37,846 nt of DNA from contig CAZIOW010000014.1 of NCBI GenBank assembly GCA_964541025.1, positions 1 to 37,846 on the forward strand. The letters run 5' to 3'. The translations under genes were made by a program, and so were the position numbers. The notes under the pieces were generated by a model. That model was given only the letters and a program-made list of their open reading frames with translations. It was not told where the DNA came from and searched no databases. This stretch comes from JAGDXO01 sp964541025 (GTDB taxonomy: Archaea > Thermoplasmatota > Thermoplasmata > Thermoplasmatales > GCA-001856825). Positions 15,487 to 23,223 of this stretch are shown here, one piece after another; positions within the stretch are counted from its first letter, which is position 1; each line of letters opens with the position of its first letter.

Positions 15487-16602
15487 TTTATTGTTTTCAT
15501 TCTCAATTGATTCCAGTGCTGATAAATGAAGCATCATCCCAAACTTCATCGATTCTTCATTTACAGTGAATATATTGGAATGTTTTGATACCTCCCTTCC
15601 ATTTATTTTTCCTGTTCCTAGGAATGCAAATGCACATCTTGCCTTTTCACAGTAGAGGGCAAAATCCTCTCCGCCCATTGACGGTTTGGCATCAACTTTT
15701 TTTAGGTAATTAGAGGCAATTTCATCAATTTTCATAGAGAGCGCTTTATCGTTCACAACTGGAGGAAGCTCATTTTTAAAATGCACTTCCACGTGATCTG
15801 ATTCTAAAGATTTTATCTCTCTTTCAATAAGCATGGAGTCGTTTTTGTAGTGGGTTCTCACTGTTCCACCTATTTCAACCTCAGCGGGTATAACATTTGT
15901 TGCCTTTCCTCCATTTACATATCCAACACTCACCACACTTGGGTTCAAGGGGTCTATCTTTCTTGCAGGTATGCTGATGAGGTTCTGGATTATTCTTGAT
16001 GATTCAAGAATTGTGTCAAATACAAGATGTGGATAAGCCGCATGCCCTCCATTTCCCTTGATTTTTATAATGAATTCATCCACGGCTGCCATTGCCGTTC
16101 CCTTCACGATTGAATATTCGCCAACATCAAGCGCAGGCCACACATGAAGACCAAAAATAGATTGAATACCATCCATCGCACCTCCCTCTATCATCATCCT
16201 TGCCCCCTGTCCTATCTCTTCACCTGGCTGGAAAATGAGCCTTATGCCATCCATTTTTGTCCTTTTAATGTATTCCATAACCCCTAAGAGTATTGAAGTG
16301 TGAACATCGTGACCGCAGGCGTGCATTCTTCCAATGATCTTTGAAGAAAAAGAAAGACCTGTTTTTTCCTCGACAGGTAATGCATCCATATCGGCCCTCA
16401 AAGCTAGAACGGGAGAAGGGCCCGAGTCTACGACCAACCCGTTGCCTATTTCCCTGCTATTGAAATTAAATCTCTCGGCGTAATTTTTAACCAGTTTCAT
16501 AGTTTCATAGGTTTCCATTCCAAGTTCAGGATTAGCATGAATTTTCCGCCTTACTTCTACTGCTACTGGATAAATCTCATCAATCAAATTTCTATCAATC
16601 AA
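15481..16602 (-). CDS. M20 family amidohydrolase (N-acyl-L-amino-acid hydrolase type)
   Basis: This 373-residue M20D metallohydrolase has HACGHD (metal ligands, about 93-98), FQPGEEIGQGARM with the catalytic glutamates, GLHVWP, and MGGEDF near the C-terminus supplying the last ligand. The dimerisation lid lies at about 180-290. Family members hydrolyse N-acyl amino acids, hippurate or amide conjugates. Its start lies 8 nt inside the end of the enolase-superfamily racemase gene, so it is co-translated. With that neighbour, an L-selective deacylase of N-acyl or N-succinyl amino acids is the best inference. The exact acyl group cannot be read from sequence. Confidence 0.9.
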   Translation of the reverse strand: MIDRNLIDEIYPVAVEVRRKIHANPELGMETYETMKLVKNYAERFNFNSREIGNGLVVDSGPSPVLALRADMDALPVEEKTGLSFSSKIIGRMHACGHDVHTSILLGVMEYIKRTKMDGIRLIFQPGEEIGQGARMMIEGGAMDGIQSIFGLHVWPALDVGEYSIVKGTAMAAVDEFIIKIKGNGGHAAYPHLVFDTILESSRIIQNLISIPARKIDPLNPSVVSVGYVNGGKATNVIPAEVEIGGTVRTHYKNDSMLIEREIKSLESDHVEVHFKNELPPVVNDKALSMKIDEIASNYLKKVDAKPSMGGEDFALYCEKARCAFAFLGTGKINGREVSKHSNIFTVNEESMKFGMMLHLSALESIENENNKN

Positions 16603-17680
16603 TTAATCTCCCCCCTTCCATTTCATTCATCTTCACATATCTGAAATCCAATGAAACCCCTATTCCAGGACTCTCATATGGTCTTATCTTTCCTTCATTC
16701 ATTTCAAATTGTTCATTGGTTATGTCTTTTCTGAAGTATTTAGAATTTGGAGAGGTATCACCAGGCATATTCACATACTTCTGTGATGCCAGGGAGATGT
16801 TGAAAGACCTTCCAATCCCTGTTTCAAGCATCCCGCCTATCCAAACTCCTATATCATTCTCCTTAGCATCTTCCATCAGAAGGAGTGATGACCCGATGCC
16901 TCCAACTCTTCCTGGCTTTATGTTGATAATATCCACGGCACCCATTTCTATTGCATTCCTGAGGGTTCTGATTGTTGTAATTGATTCGTCCAGGCATATA
17001 GGTGTCTGTATTCTCTTTCTAATGAATGCATGTGCATTCAAGTCGTCCAGCTGAAATGGCTGTTCAATGTACGCAAGGTTAAAAGTATCCATTTCTTCAA
17101 TTAATTTAAAATCATCTCTGCTGTAAGCCTGATTAGCATCAACACTCAGATTAACATGTGGGAAATTTTCCCTTATAGCTTTCAGTATTTCTATATCGTA
17201 ACCTTTTTCTATTTTCACTTTTACTCTCCTGTAACCCAGGTTGATCGCATTTCTTACAGAGTTAATCATATCATCTATGCTGGACATACCAATTGAAATA
17301 CCAACCTCAGCCTCTCCCTTCGAATATCCTATAAATTTATGCAATGGTTTTCCTTCCAACTTTGCAGCATAATCCCATAGCAGCATTTCTATGGCTGCCT
17401 TCGCCATCAGATGACCCTTTATTCTATCCGCCTTTTCCATAAATTTTTCAGGATCTTTAGTACTCTTGATTATATCTGCAAGATACTTCCTTGTTACGTA
17501 CAATGCAGAATAATTATCCTCGTAGCCATAAAGGGGGTCTTCCTCTGTCACTGCTTCACCATAGGCTTCTATATCACCCTCCCTCAGGATGAATAGGATT
17601 GCATTTCTGTTTCTTTCTGTCCCAAAACTGGTTCTGAATTCCTTTATAAGTGGAAGAGAGACCTTACTGTATGATAACAT
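16595..17680 (-). CDS. N-acylamino-acid racemase / o-succinylbenzoate synthase-like enolase-superfamily enzyme
   Basis: The product is 361 residues from ATG 17680. A GTG at 17689 would add three residues, but a TATA box centred 26 nt before the ATG favours the ATG. The barrel has the KxK catalytic pair in RRVKVKIEKG, metal ligands in LSVDANQAY, YIEQPF and CLDESI, the second catalytic lysine in NIKPGRVGG, and the NSAR/OSBS-type WIGGMLETGIGR. OSBS (menaquinone synthesis) and N-acyl or N-succinylamino-acid racemase are not separable by these motifs. The overlapping M20 amidohydrolase argues for racemase; no men genes are nearby. Confidence 0.85.
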   Translation of the reverse strand: MLSYSKVSLPLIKEFRTSFGTERNRNAILFILREGDIEAYGEAVTEEDPLYGYEDNYSALYVTRKYLADIIKSTKDPEKFMEKADRIKGHLMAKAAIEMLLWDYAAKLEGKPLHKFIGYSKGEAEVGISIGMSSIDDMINSVRNAINLGYRRVKVKIEKGYDIEILKAIRENFPHVNLSVDANQAYSRDDFKLIEEMDTFNLAYIEQPFQLDDLNAHAFIRKRIQTPICLDESITTIRTLRNAIEMGAVDIINIKPGRVGGIGSSLLLMEDAKENDIGVWIGGMLETGIGRSFNISLASQKYVNMPGDTSPNSKYFRKDITNEQFEMNEGKIRPYESPGIGVSLDFRYVKMNEMEGGRLID

Positions 17681-17700
17681 GGATGTCACATCTCCTATTT

Positions 17701-17710
17701 CCTATAAAAA
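17701..17710 (-). promoter_or_regulatory. TATA box of the racemase/amidohydrolase pair
   Basis: Minus-strand TTTTTATAGG is centred 26 nt before ATG 17680. It is only about 17 nt from the alternative GTG at 17689, so it decides for the ATG and separates this pair from the ABC ATPase upstream. Confidence 0.5.
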
Positions 17711-17720
17711 ATTGTTGATT

Positions 17721-18488
17721 TCAAATATTCCCATCTTTCAAGCTTCCTCTCAGTGCATTTACGACTGCCTGGATGTCTTCAGTAGATGTGAGTTGTATGA
17801 ACAGGTCCTCAAGATTTTTTTCGGAAATTAGGGAAGATGTTTCACCCTCTGCTATCACCTTTCCTTCCTTCATTATTGCGATCTTCTCACATACATTAGA
17901 GGCAATTTCAAGTATGTGCGTGGAGAATATTATGATTGTACCGTCCTTTGCAAGTTCCTTGAGAAGGTCTCTGAATATTTTGGCAGACTGTGGATCAAGA
18001 CCATTCATACTCTCATCAAGTATCAGCACTTTAGGACTGTGAAGCAATGCAGCTATGATGGAAACTTTTTGCTTCGTTCCAAATGATAAACTACCTATGA
18101 ACTGGTCACTATATTCTTCCATTCCAAAGGCCCTTATTAGATCTGTCGACCGCCTATTGAGAACGTCCTCCTTTATACCGCGTATCGAGCCTATGAATTC
18201 AAAATATTCCAACGGTGTCAGGCTTTCATAAAGATATGGAGTTTCTGGAACATAACCAACTATTTTCCGAAGTTCTATAGGACTGCTCCTGGCATCCAGT
18301 CCAGCCACATTAACATATCCGTAATCGTATTGAGATATGCCAGCTAATATTCTCAAAAGAGTTGATTTCCCCGAACCATTTGGCCCGAGAATACCGAAAA
18401 TATCCCCGTCATCTATCTCAAGGTTGATATCATTGAGTACCTGCTTATTTCCATAAGACTTATTGAGATTCCTGATAACTATTGGCAC
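17721..18488 (-). CDS. ABC transporter ATP-binding protein (export type, orphan)
   Basis: This 255-residue ATPase starts with GTG and has a TATA-like box about 27 nt upstream. It has Walker A GPNGSGKST (about 34-42), the signature LSFGTKQK, Walker B VLILDESMNGLDP and the switch histidine in FSTHILE. The signature departs from the usual LSGGQ, as is common in ABC-2/CcmA-type exporters. No permease gene is adjacent on either side, so it either works with a distant membrane partner or regulates something else. The downstream neighbour (racemase) has its own promoter, so there is no operon. Confidence 0.9.
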   Translation of the reverse strand: MPIVIRNLNKSYGNKQVLNDINLEIDDGDIFGILGPNGSGKSTLLRILAGISQYDYGYVNVAGLDARSSPIELRKIVGYVPETPYLYESLTPLEYFEFIGSIRGIKEDVLNRRSTDLIRAFGMEEYSDQFIGSLSFGTKQKVSIIAALLHSPKVLILDESMNGLDPQSAKIFRDLLKELAKDGTIIIFSTHILEIASNVCEKIAIMKEGKVIAEGETSSLISEKNLEDLFIQLTSTEDIQAVVNALRGSLKDGNI

Positions 18489-18569
18489 ATATCTTCATGT
18501 ATAATGAAATAATTAAATTTTGGCGGTTTCAATCAGCAATTTAAAAATAATCAAGTTGCATTAGGGTTC

Positions 18570-19736
18570 ATGGCATCATCAAGATTCAGAAATATAACTC
18601 CATCTTCTACTGTCTCCTTAAACAATTTGTTCAATCAAATGAAGAAGGCTGGGGAGGATGTGATATCCTTTGCCGCTGGTGAGCCTGATCCAACTACCCC
18701 CATGGACGTGCTTGAATATGCATTTGAAAAAGCTAAAGCTGGAGGTACTCATTATACCCCCTCATCTGGAATTCCCGAGCTCAGGAAGGAACTTTCATCA
18801 AAATATTCCAGAATGACTAATTTGGATATAAAAATGGAGAATGTCATAGTTACTCCGGCAAAATTTGCATTGAATCTTGCCATAGGGTCTGTGACCGAGG
18901 AAGGAGATGAGATACTGATCCAAGACCCGAGTTTCGTTTCATACCACGAAATGATAAAGATAGCAGGAGGGATACCGAAATACTTTCCTTCCCTGGATGA
19001 TGGCTCTCCAGATATAGATAAAATTCAGGAGCTTGTGAATCCTAAAACGAGAATGATAATTATAAATTCGCCATCCAATCCTAACGGATGGGTTGCAACG
19101 GAACCGCAGCTGAAAGCAATAGCTGACATAGCTCTCGATCATAACTTATATGTCCTTTCTGATGAGATATATGAGAAAATAATTTTTGAGGGCGAGCATA
19201 TATCGATTCTGAAATACCCGGGAATGCTTGAAAGAACGTTTGTGGTCAATGGATTCTCAAAGAGCCATGCTATGACCGGCTGGAGAATCGGGTATCTTAT
19301 TTCCCCTCCATCCCTTTCCGGATACATAGACTCTTATCAGCAGCATACAATTACCTGTGCTTCCTCGATTTCCCAGTATGCTGCGCTCAGGGCACTCAAG
19401 AATGAGGATTTCCCGAAACATATGAACATGATGTTCAAGGAGAGGCGCGATATCCTCTATGAAAAACTCTCAAAGATAGAAAACCTTAAAATTACAAAAC
19501 CAAGAGGCACTTTTTATATGTTTCCAAGGCTTATGAATGACCTCACAGGAGAGGAAATTTCTGATAGACTGTTAAAAGAGAAGAAAATACTGGTCACGCC
19601 AGGTTCCCAGTTTGGACCAAGCGGAAAGTATAGCATTAGACTTTCTTTTGCTCTTTCTAAGGATGATCTTCTCAGAGGCGCTGAAAGAATAATTGAATTT
19701 TTCGAATCAGAAAAAATTATTTCCTCTTCTTTCTGA
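18570..19736 (+). CDS. Class I/II aminotransferase (aspartate aminotransferase type)
   Basis: This 388-residue fold-type I PLP enzyme has SFAAGEPDPTTP near the N-terminus, NSPSNPNG (about 167-174), LSDEIYEKIIFEG with the PLP-ring aspartate, and the Schiff-base lysine in FSKSHAMTGWRIGY. The C-terminal arginine in SIRLSFA binds the substrate alpha-carboxylate. The pattern fits the thermophilic aspartate aminotransferase subgroup, though aromatic or broad-range activity is possible. A TATA-like TTTAAAAATAA lies about 27 nt upstream of the ATG, giving a leaderless mRNA. It is divergent from the ABC ATPase and its end overlaps the convergent unknown gene by 20 nt. Confidence 0.9.
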   Translation: MASSRFRNITPSSTVSLNNLFNQMKKAGEDVISFAAGEPDPTTPMDVLEYAFEKAKAGGTHYTPSSGIPELRKELSSKYSRMTNLDIKMENVIVTPAKFALNLAIGSVTEEGDEILIQDPSFVSYHEMIKIAGGIPKYFPSLDDGSPDIDKIQELVNPKTRMIIINSPSNPNGWVATEPQLKAIADIALDHNLYVLSDEIYEKIIFEGEHISILKYPGMLERTFVVNGFSKSHAMTGWRIGYLISPPSLSGYIDSYQQHTITCASSISQYAALRALKNEDFPKHMNMMFKERRDILYEKLSKIENLKITKPRGTFYMFPRLMNDLTGEEISDRLLKEKKILVTPGSQFGPSGKYSIRLSFALSKDDLLRGAERIIEFFESEKIISSSF

Positions 19737-20109
19737 ATTCTGTGTATTTCATCTGATCGAATTCCAAAGTGTGCCTTATCTTTTTACTTATTAGGTATTT
19801 ACTTATTGATTCAGAAACATCTCTTACATAATTCTCAGGTAGCTGGGAAAGTATTGTAATTTCCTTTCTGTGGAGAGGGAATATCATTCTTAGTTTTCCT
19901 TCCCTGTTGTATCCTTCTGGTTTCCTGTTATTTTTTATGTCCTGCATATTCAGCAGTATTATAACTTCCCTATGATCTGGTTCATCTTCCATCTCACCTG
20001 TTTCCCTGAAGAAAAGCTCCATCATACCCCTGAAACTCTTCTCTAATTGCTTCCACTCGAAGTTTTCGGGAAATATTATGTGCCCACTCCAGTTCTTCAA
20101 AATACTCAC
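19717..20109 (-). CDS. Uncharacterised 130-residue protein cotranscribed with rpoK
   Basis: I do not recognise this family. The 130 residues start MSILKNWSGHIIFP and contain a hydrophobic strand REVIILLNMQ (about 48-57) and a basic C-terminal end (EFRKKRK). There is no membrane helix, signal peptide or cysteine motif. The ATG overlaps the rpoK stop by 4 nt (ATGA), so it is translationally coupled to an RNA polymerase subunit gene, and codon use matches its neighbours. Mixed alpha/beta composition with a basic tail would allow nucleic-acid contact, but this is only a guess. Its 3' end overlaps the convergent aminotransferase gene by 20 nt. Confidence 0.7.
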   Translation of the reverse strand: MSILKNWSGHIIFPENFEWKQLEKSFRGMMELFFRETGEMEDEPDHREVIILLNMQDIKNNRKPEGYNREGKLRMIFPLHRKEITILSQLPENYVRDVSESISKYLISKKIRHTLEFDQMKYTEFRKKRK

Positions 20110-20303
20110 CTTTTAAACAGGTCCTTTTTCCTCTTTACTGTCATTGGAATAGCATCATTATCAAATTCTATCAGTGCTATCCTTAGGGGATCATAAACAT
20201 TTTCTGGTATGTCAATTAATATAGGGGCGCCCATTGAGATTTGAAGGGCTCTCGCTCCCACAATCCTTGCCTTTTCATATTTTGAATATTTTTTATCGGT
20301 CAT
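20106..20303 (-). CDS. rpoK: DNA-directed RNA polymerase subunit Rpo6 (K)
   Basis: This is a 65-residue subunit from ATG 20303. The diagnostic segment YSKYEKARIVGARALQISMG is followed by AP, and the C-terminal AIPMTVKRKKDLFKR closes the family fold. It corresponds to eukaryotic Rpb6 and bacterial omega and clamps the largest subunit. The frame stays open to ATG 20351, which would add 16 residues (MISTDLSIDK...), but a clean GGTGAT Shine-Dalgarno 3 nt before ATG 20303 and the usual archaeal length support the shorter form. In most archaea rpoK lies in the rps13/rpoD/rpoN cluster; here it sits apart, next to a GAF-domain gene. Confidence 0.94.
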   Translation of the reverse strand: MTDKKYSKYEKARIVGARALQISMGAPILIDIPENVYDPLRIALIEFDNDAIPMTVKRKKDLFKR

Positions 20304-20306
20304 AAT

Positions 20307-20312
20307 ATCACC
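20307..20312 (-). promoter_or_regulatory. Shine-Dalgarno site that sets the rpoK start
   Basis: Minus-strand GGTGAT ends 3 nt before ATG 20303, matching the archaeal 16S 3' end. The upstream in-frame ATG at 20351 lacks such a site. Confidence 0.55.
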
Positions 20313-20366
20313 GAAGGGATATTTGTCAATACTTAAATCCGTAGATATCATTTCCCTTGATATTCC

Positions 20367-20819
20367 TTATAACCTTCTACCTATAAAATTTGCTATTTGC
20401 TCTAAAAATTGTTTATCAGATTTATCAAATGGGTTGATAAAATCGCTGTCTATATCTATTTCCCCAATCACTTTCCCAGCCTTGAAAATAGGTACCACTA
20501 TCTCTGATTTTGTCTCAGGAAAGCACGCTATGTACCTAGAATCCTTAGCCACATCAGGCACTATCACAGTGAACTCTTCCTTTGCTGCGAGTCCGCATAT
20601 TCCATCTCCTATCCTGATTCTTGTGTGCTCTGTCGCCTCCGGCCCCTGCCATCCTTCAAGAACAAGGTCTTCTCCATGAACCATATAAATTCCTACCCAG
20701 TTGTAAGTATTAACGTTATCGTTCAGAAATTTAACTGTATAATCTATAATCTCATTCCTCCCTTTGGGAATACCTTCTTCAAATTTCTCCAAAAGTAAAT
20801 TTTTGTTCATGTTCTCCAT
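20367..20819 (-). CDS. GAF-domain protein, free methionine-(R)-sulfoxide reductase-like
   Basis: The product is 150 residues from ATG 20819. Longer versions begin at ATG 20834 or TTG 20849, but a TATA-like GTTAAATAG is centred about 24 nt before 20819. One GAF domain fills the protein, with the fRMsr-type blocks NWVGIYMV, LVLEGWQGPEA, GDGICGLAAKE, YIACFPETKSEIVVPI and GEIDIDS. Of the three fRMsr cysteines, two are present (GIC and IAC); the first, normally in AC[TIV]RI, is replaced (EHTRI). One resolving pair could still form, so reductase activity is plausible, but a ligand-sensing GAF is also possible. rpoK follows closely downstream. Confidence 0.8.
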   Translation of the reverse strand: MENMNKNLLLEKFEEGIPKGRNEIIDYTVKFLNDNVNTYNWVGIYMVHGEDLVLEGWQGPEATEHTRIRIGDGICGLAAKEEFTVIVPDVAKDSRYIACFPETKSEIVVPIFKAGKVIGEIDIDSDFINPFDKSDKQFLEQIANFIGRRL

Positions 20820-20910
20820 AAATCTCCATTCCATTTCACTATTTAACAATAAAGTTTTTGGCAGTGCCCAATCATAAAGTTTTTAATATTTCCTCATCTA
20901 CATGAATTAA

Positions 20911-21702
20911 ATGCTTCACATTCGTGGTATAAACATAATAAGCGATGGCAAGACCGAGAGGGTCATAGATGAAAATACGTTCATTAAAATTTACCTTGAT
21001 ATATTGAAAAAAGGATATTCAGAATTTGAAGGTGAAAAGGTCACCCTAGATGAAAAATTTCTTATCAAAAATTCAGAAATGGATAAAGAAAGGGATATCC
21101 TTGTGAAGATAAATGAAAAAATACTTTCTGATTCCTTAACAGAGGATCATTTGATTGAAAAAATGATCACCAGCCTCGATGAAATAGAGAAATTTGAGAA
21201 CTTTGTTAATCTCAAATATCAGGAAACTCTTCTTTTCATGAAGTATGCACCCTCTGTAAACAAGGAGTTTGTGAAATTGATGGATGAAAACAATAGAACT
21301 GTCAAGGATATGAGAGAAAAGATGGAAAATACGCTGAGGGATTATGTAGAGAGAAATGCTCCCAATCTTGGAAGATTGATAGGATACAAGGTAGCAGCCA
21401 GACTCATAAAATCTACAGGAGGACTCAGGAAAATAGCAATGAGCTCATCAAGTTCAATACAGATCATAGGTGCTGAAAAGGCATTCTTCAGATTCAAAAA
21501 GGGTGAAGGAGAACCTCCAAAACACGGGATTATTTATGAAATTCCTGATATATACAGAGCACCCAGAAACAAGGCTGGAAAAATTGCAAGGGCTTATGCA
21601 AATGCAATAGTTAAGGCAGCGCGGGCTGATATATACAGCATTCATTCAGATATTGACGCAAAACTGAAGAAGAGGCTCGAGGAGATAAGGAAAAGTCAGT
21701 AA
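20911..21702 (+). CDS. nop5: C/D box sRNP core protein Nop5 (compact form)
   Basis: This 263-residue protein has the complete Nop domain: APNLGRLIGYKVAARLI, STGGLRKIAMSSSSSIQIIGAEKAFFR, and HGIIYEIPDIYRAPRNKAGKIAR (split over about 150-235). A Glu/Lys-rich coiled-coil region precedes it. The N-terminal fibrillarin-binding part is only about 60-70 residues, whereas archaeal Nop5 is usually nearer 370-400 residues with a domain of about 120. Nop5 bridges L7Ae-bound C/D RNA and fibrillarin in 2'-O-methylation complexes. Fibrillarin, normally the operon partner, is not adjacent. A TATA-like TTTTTAATATTT sits about 27 nt before the ATG. The 3' end overlaps the convergent purF by 7 nt. Confidence 0.9.
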   Translation: MLHIRGINIISDGKTERVIDENTFIKIYLDILKKGYSEFEGEKVTLDEKFLIKNSEMDKERDILVKINEKILSDSLTEDHLIEKMITSLDEIEKFENFVNLKYQETLLFMKYAPSVNKEFVKLMDENNRTVKDMREKMENTLRDYVERNAPNLGRLIGYKVAARLIKSTGGLRKIAMSSSSSIQIIGAEKAFFRFKKGEGEPPKHGIIYEIPDIYRAPRNKAGKIARAYANAIVKAARADIYSIHSDIDAKLKKRLEEIRKSQ

Positions 21703-23114
21703 CCCCTGTACTTTTCATTCCTTATCTTTACTGGGTAAATACCTGTCAAGCACCCAAGGCATAAATTATCCTCAGGAAGGCCTATGGATTCTATTAGTCC
21801 TTTTAGAGAAAGATAAGCCAGTGAATCAGCATTGATGTCCCTCGATATTTCGTCTAAAGATTTTCCAGAGGCAATGAATTGACTCCTTGTTTTCATATCA
21901 ATACCAAGGTAACATGGAGCCACTATTGGAGGGGACCCTATTCTAACGTGAACTTCCTTTGCTCCCCTCTCCCTTAGTAACCTGACTATCTTTTTCATTG
22001 TGTTCCCTCGGACTATGCTATCGTCCACAAGAACCAATCTTTTACCTTCTATTATTTCCCTTATTGGATTGAGCTTTATGTCAAGTTCATTCTCCCTTCC
22101 CTTCTGTTCTGGCATTATGAATGTTCTATCAATGTACCTGTTCTTAATAAGACCTTCAACAAATGGAATACCAGATTCCTCTGCATATCCAAGTGCATGC
22201 GATCTTCCTGAATCGGGAACTGGAATGACCAGATCCGCTTCGACAGGTTTCTCTTTGGCAAGCATTCTCCCTATATTCTTCCTGACCAGGAACACATTCT
22301 TTCCATCAAGAGTGCTGTCAGGCCTAGCAAAATAAACATATTCGAACATACAGTGGGCTGGTTTTCTGGGTTCATCTATGTAATATGAAGCAAACCCATT
22401 TTCCTTGATTTCAACTATTTCACCAGGATTAAGGTCCCTCACTGGTTCCCCTCCGAGCTGATAAAACACGACATCTTCAGATGAGGCCCCGTAGCCATAA
22501 CTGGTCCTGCCTACACTCAGCGGCCTTATTGCATTGGGATCCCTTACAGCAAAGGTCCTGTCATCAATAATCAGTACGAGAGAATAAGCCCCTACCAGCT
22601 TCTTGAACGTATTCTGCATTGCCTTTACAGGATCTGGGTCTTTGGATAATTCGATGGAAATTAATTTCATTATAACTTCTGTGTCAGAATTGGTGATGAA
22701 AGAATATCCCTTATTTTCGAGATCTTCCTTTATTTCAGAAGCATTTGCAATTTCCCCGTTGTGACCTATTGCAATCTCTATATTCTTTATCTTTGCATAA
22801 AGGGGCTGTGCATTGTCTATTACAGATGAACCTGCTGTGCTGTACCTAATATGACCTATTCCTGAGCAACTTTCCTCATCCAGTTTTTTCCCTGAGAACA
22901 CCTCATTGGCAAGGCCCATACCTTTGTAAACAATAACTCCTTTATTCCCTGTTAGGGCTATGCCTGCTGATTCCTGGCCTCTGTGCTGTATTATCCTCAA
23001 GGACTGAACTAACCTATAACCTACAGGTATTCTTTCCGCAAGAGCTATAACTCCGCAAGCCTCATTTAGGCTTCGCCCAGCTGTATTTCCTGATCCTTGA
23101 ATCGGGATATCCAC
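21696..23114 (-). CDS. purF: Amidophosphoribosyltransferase PurF
   Basis: This 472-residue enzyme catalyses the first committed step of purine synthesis (PRPP plus glutamine to phosphoribosylamine). The Ntn nucleophile is C20 (EACGVIAL), so 19 residues must be removed, as in propeptide-bearing PurF of the Bacillus type. Glutaminase motifs RIIQHRGQESAG and SNSDTEV-type TNSDTEVIMK are present, as is the PRPP loop VLVDDSIVRGNTMKK. Cysteines in PAHCMFEY, APCYLG and CLGC match the four [4Fe-4S] ligands of the Fe-S type. The only canonical start before C20 is GTG 23114, inside rpl37e, with AGAGGTG 8 nt upstream. Confidence 0.95.
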   Translation of the reverse strand: MDIPIQGSGNTAGRSLNEACGVIALAERIPVGYRLVQSLRIIQHRGQESAGIALTGNKGVIVYKGMGLANEVFSGKKLDEESCSGIGHIRYSTAGSSVIDNAQPLYAKIKNIEIAIGHNGEIANASEIKEDLENKGYSFITNSDTEVIMKLISIELSKDPDPVKAMQNTFKKLVGAYSLVLIIDDRTFAVRDPNAIRPLSVGRTSYGYGASSEDVVFYQLGGEPVRDLNPGEIVEIKENGFASYYIDEPRKPAHCMFEYVYFARPDSTLDGKNVFLVRKNIGRMLAKEKPVEADLVIPVPDSGRSHALGYAEESGIPFVEGLIKNRYIDRTFIMPEQKGRENELDIKLNPIREIIEGKRLVLVDDSIVRGNTMKKIVRLLRERGAKEVHVRIGSPPIVAPCYLGIDMKTRSQFIASGKSLDEISRDINADSLAYLSLKGLIESIGLPEDNLCLGCLTGIYPVKIRNEKYRGY

Positions 23115-23223
23115 AGTGGGAACACCTCTTATCGGTCACATTATACGAATGATGACCGCATCTTCTACATTTTATGTGTACTTTTATCCTATTTCTTTTA
23201 CCCATTGATGGGGTTCCTCTCAT
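23062..23223 (-). CDS. rpl37e: 50S ribosomal protein eL37
   Basis: This is a 53-residue zinc-ribbon ribosomal protein: RGTPSMGKRN at the N-terminus, two CxxC-type pairs (C19/C22 in KCRRCGHHSYNV and C34/C37 in RCSHCGYPDS), and the closing RIRKYSWAKPK. All are diagnostic of eL37. It is too short for usual ORF cut-offs. Its ATG directly abuts the lsm stop (TAAATG), with a strong SD AGAGGTGAT inside the end of lsm. Its last 53 nt overlap the start of purF in another frame. The lsm-rpl37e-purF order is a familiar archaeal arrangement. Confidence 0.96.
   Translation of the reverse strand: MRGTPSMGKRNRIKVHIKCRRCGHHSYNVTDKRCSHCGYPDSRIRKYSWAKPK
23123..23129 (-). promoter_or_regulatory. Shine-Dalgarno site of purF inside rpl37e
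   Basis: Minus-strand AGAGGTG, encoding part of the eL37 KRC zinc-ribbon segment, lies 8 nt before the GTG at 23114. It supports that GTG as the real purF start. Confidence 0.5.

Noticed and set aside
20304..20351. 16-residue N-terminal extension of Rpo6 from ATG 20351
   Set aside because: The GGTGAT site directly before ATG 20303 and the usual length of archaeal Rpo6 favour the shorter protein.
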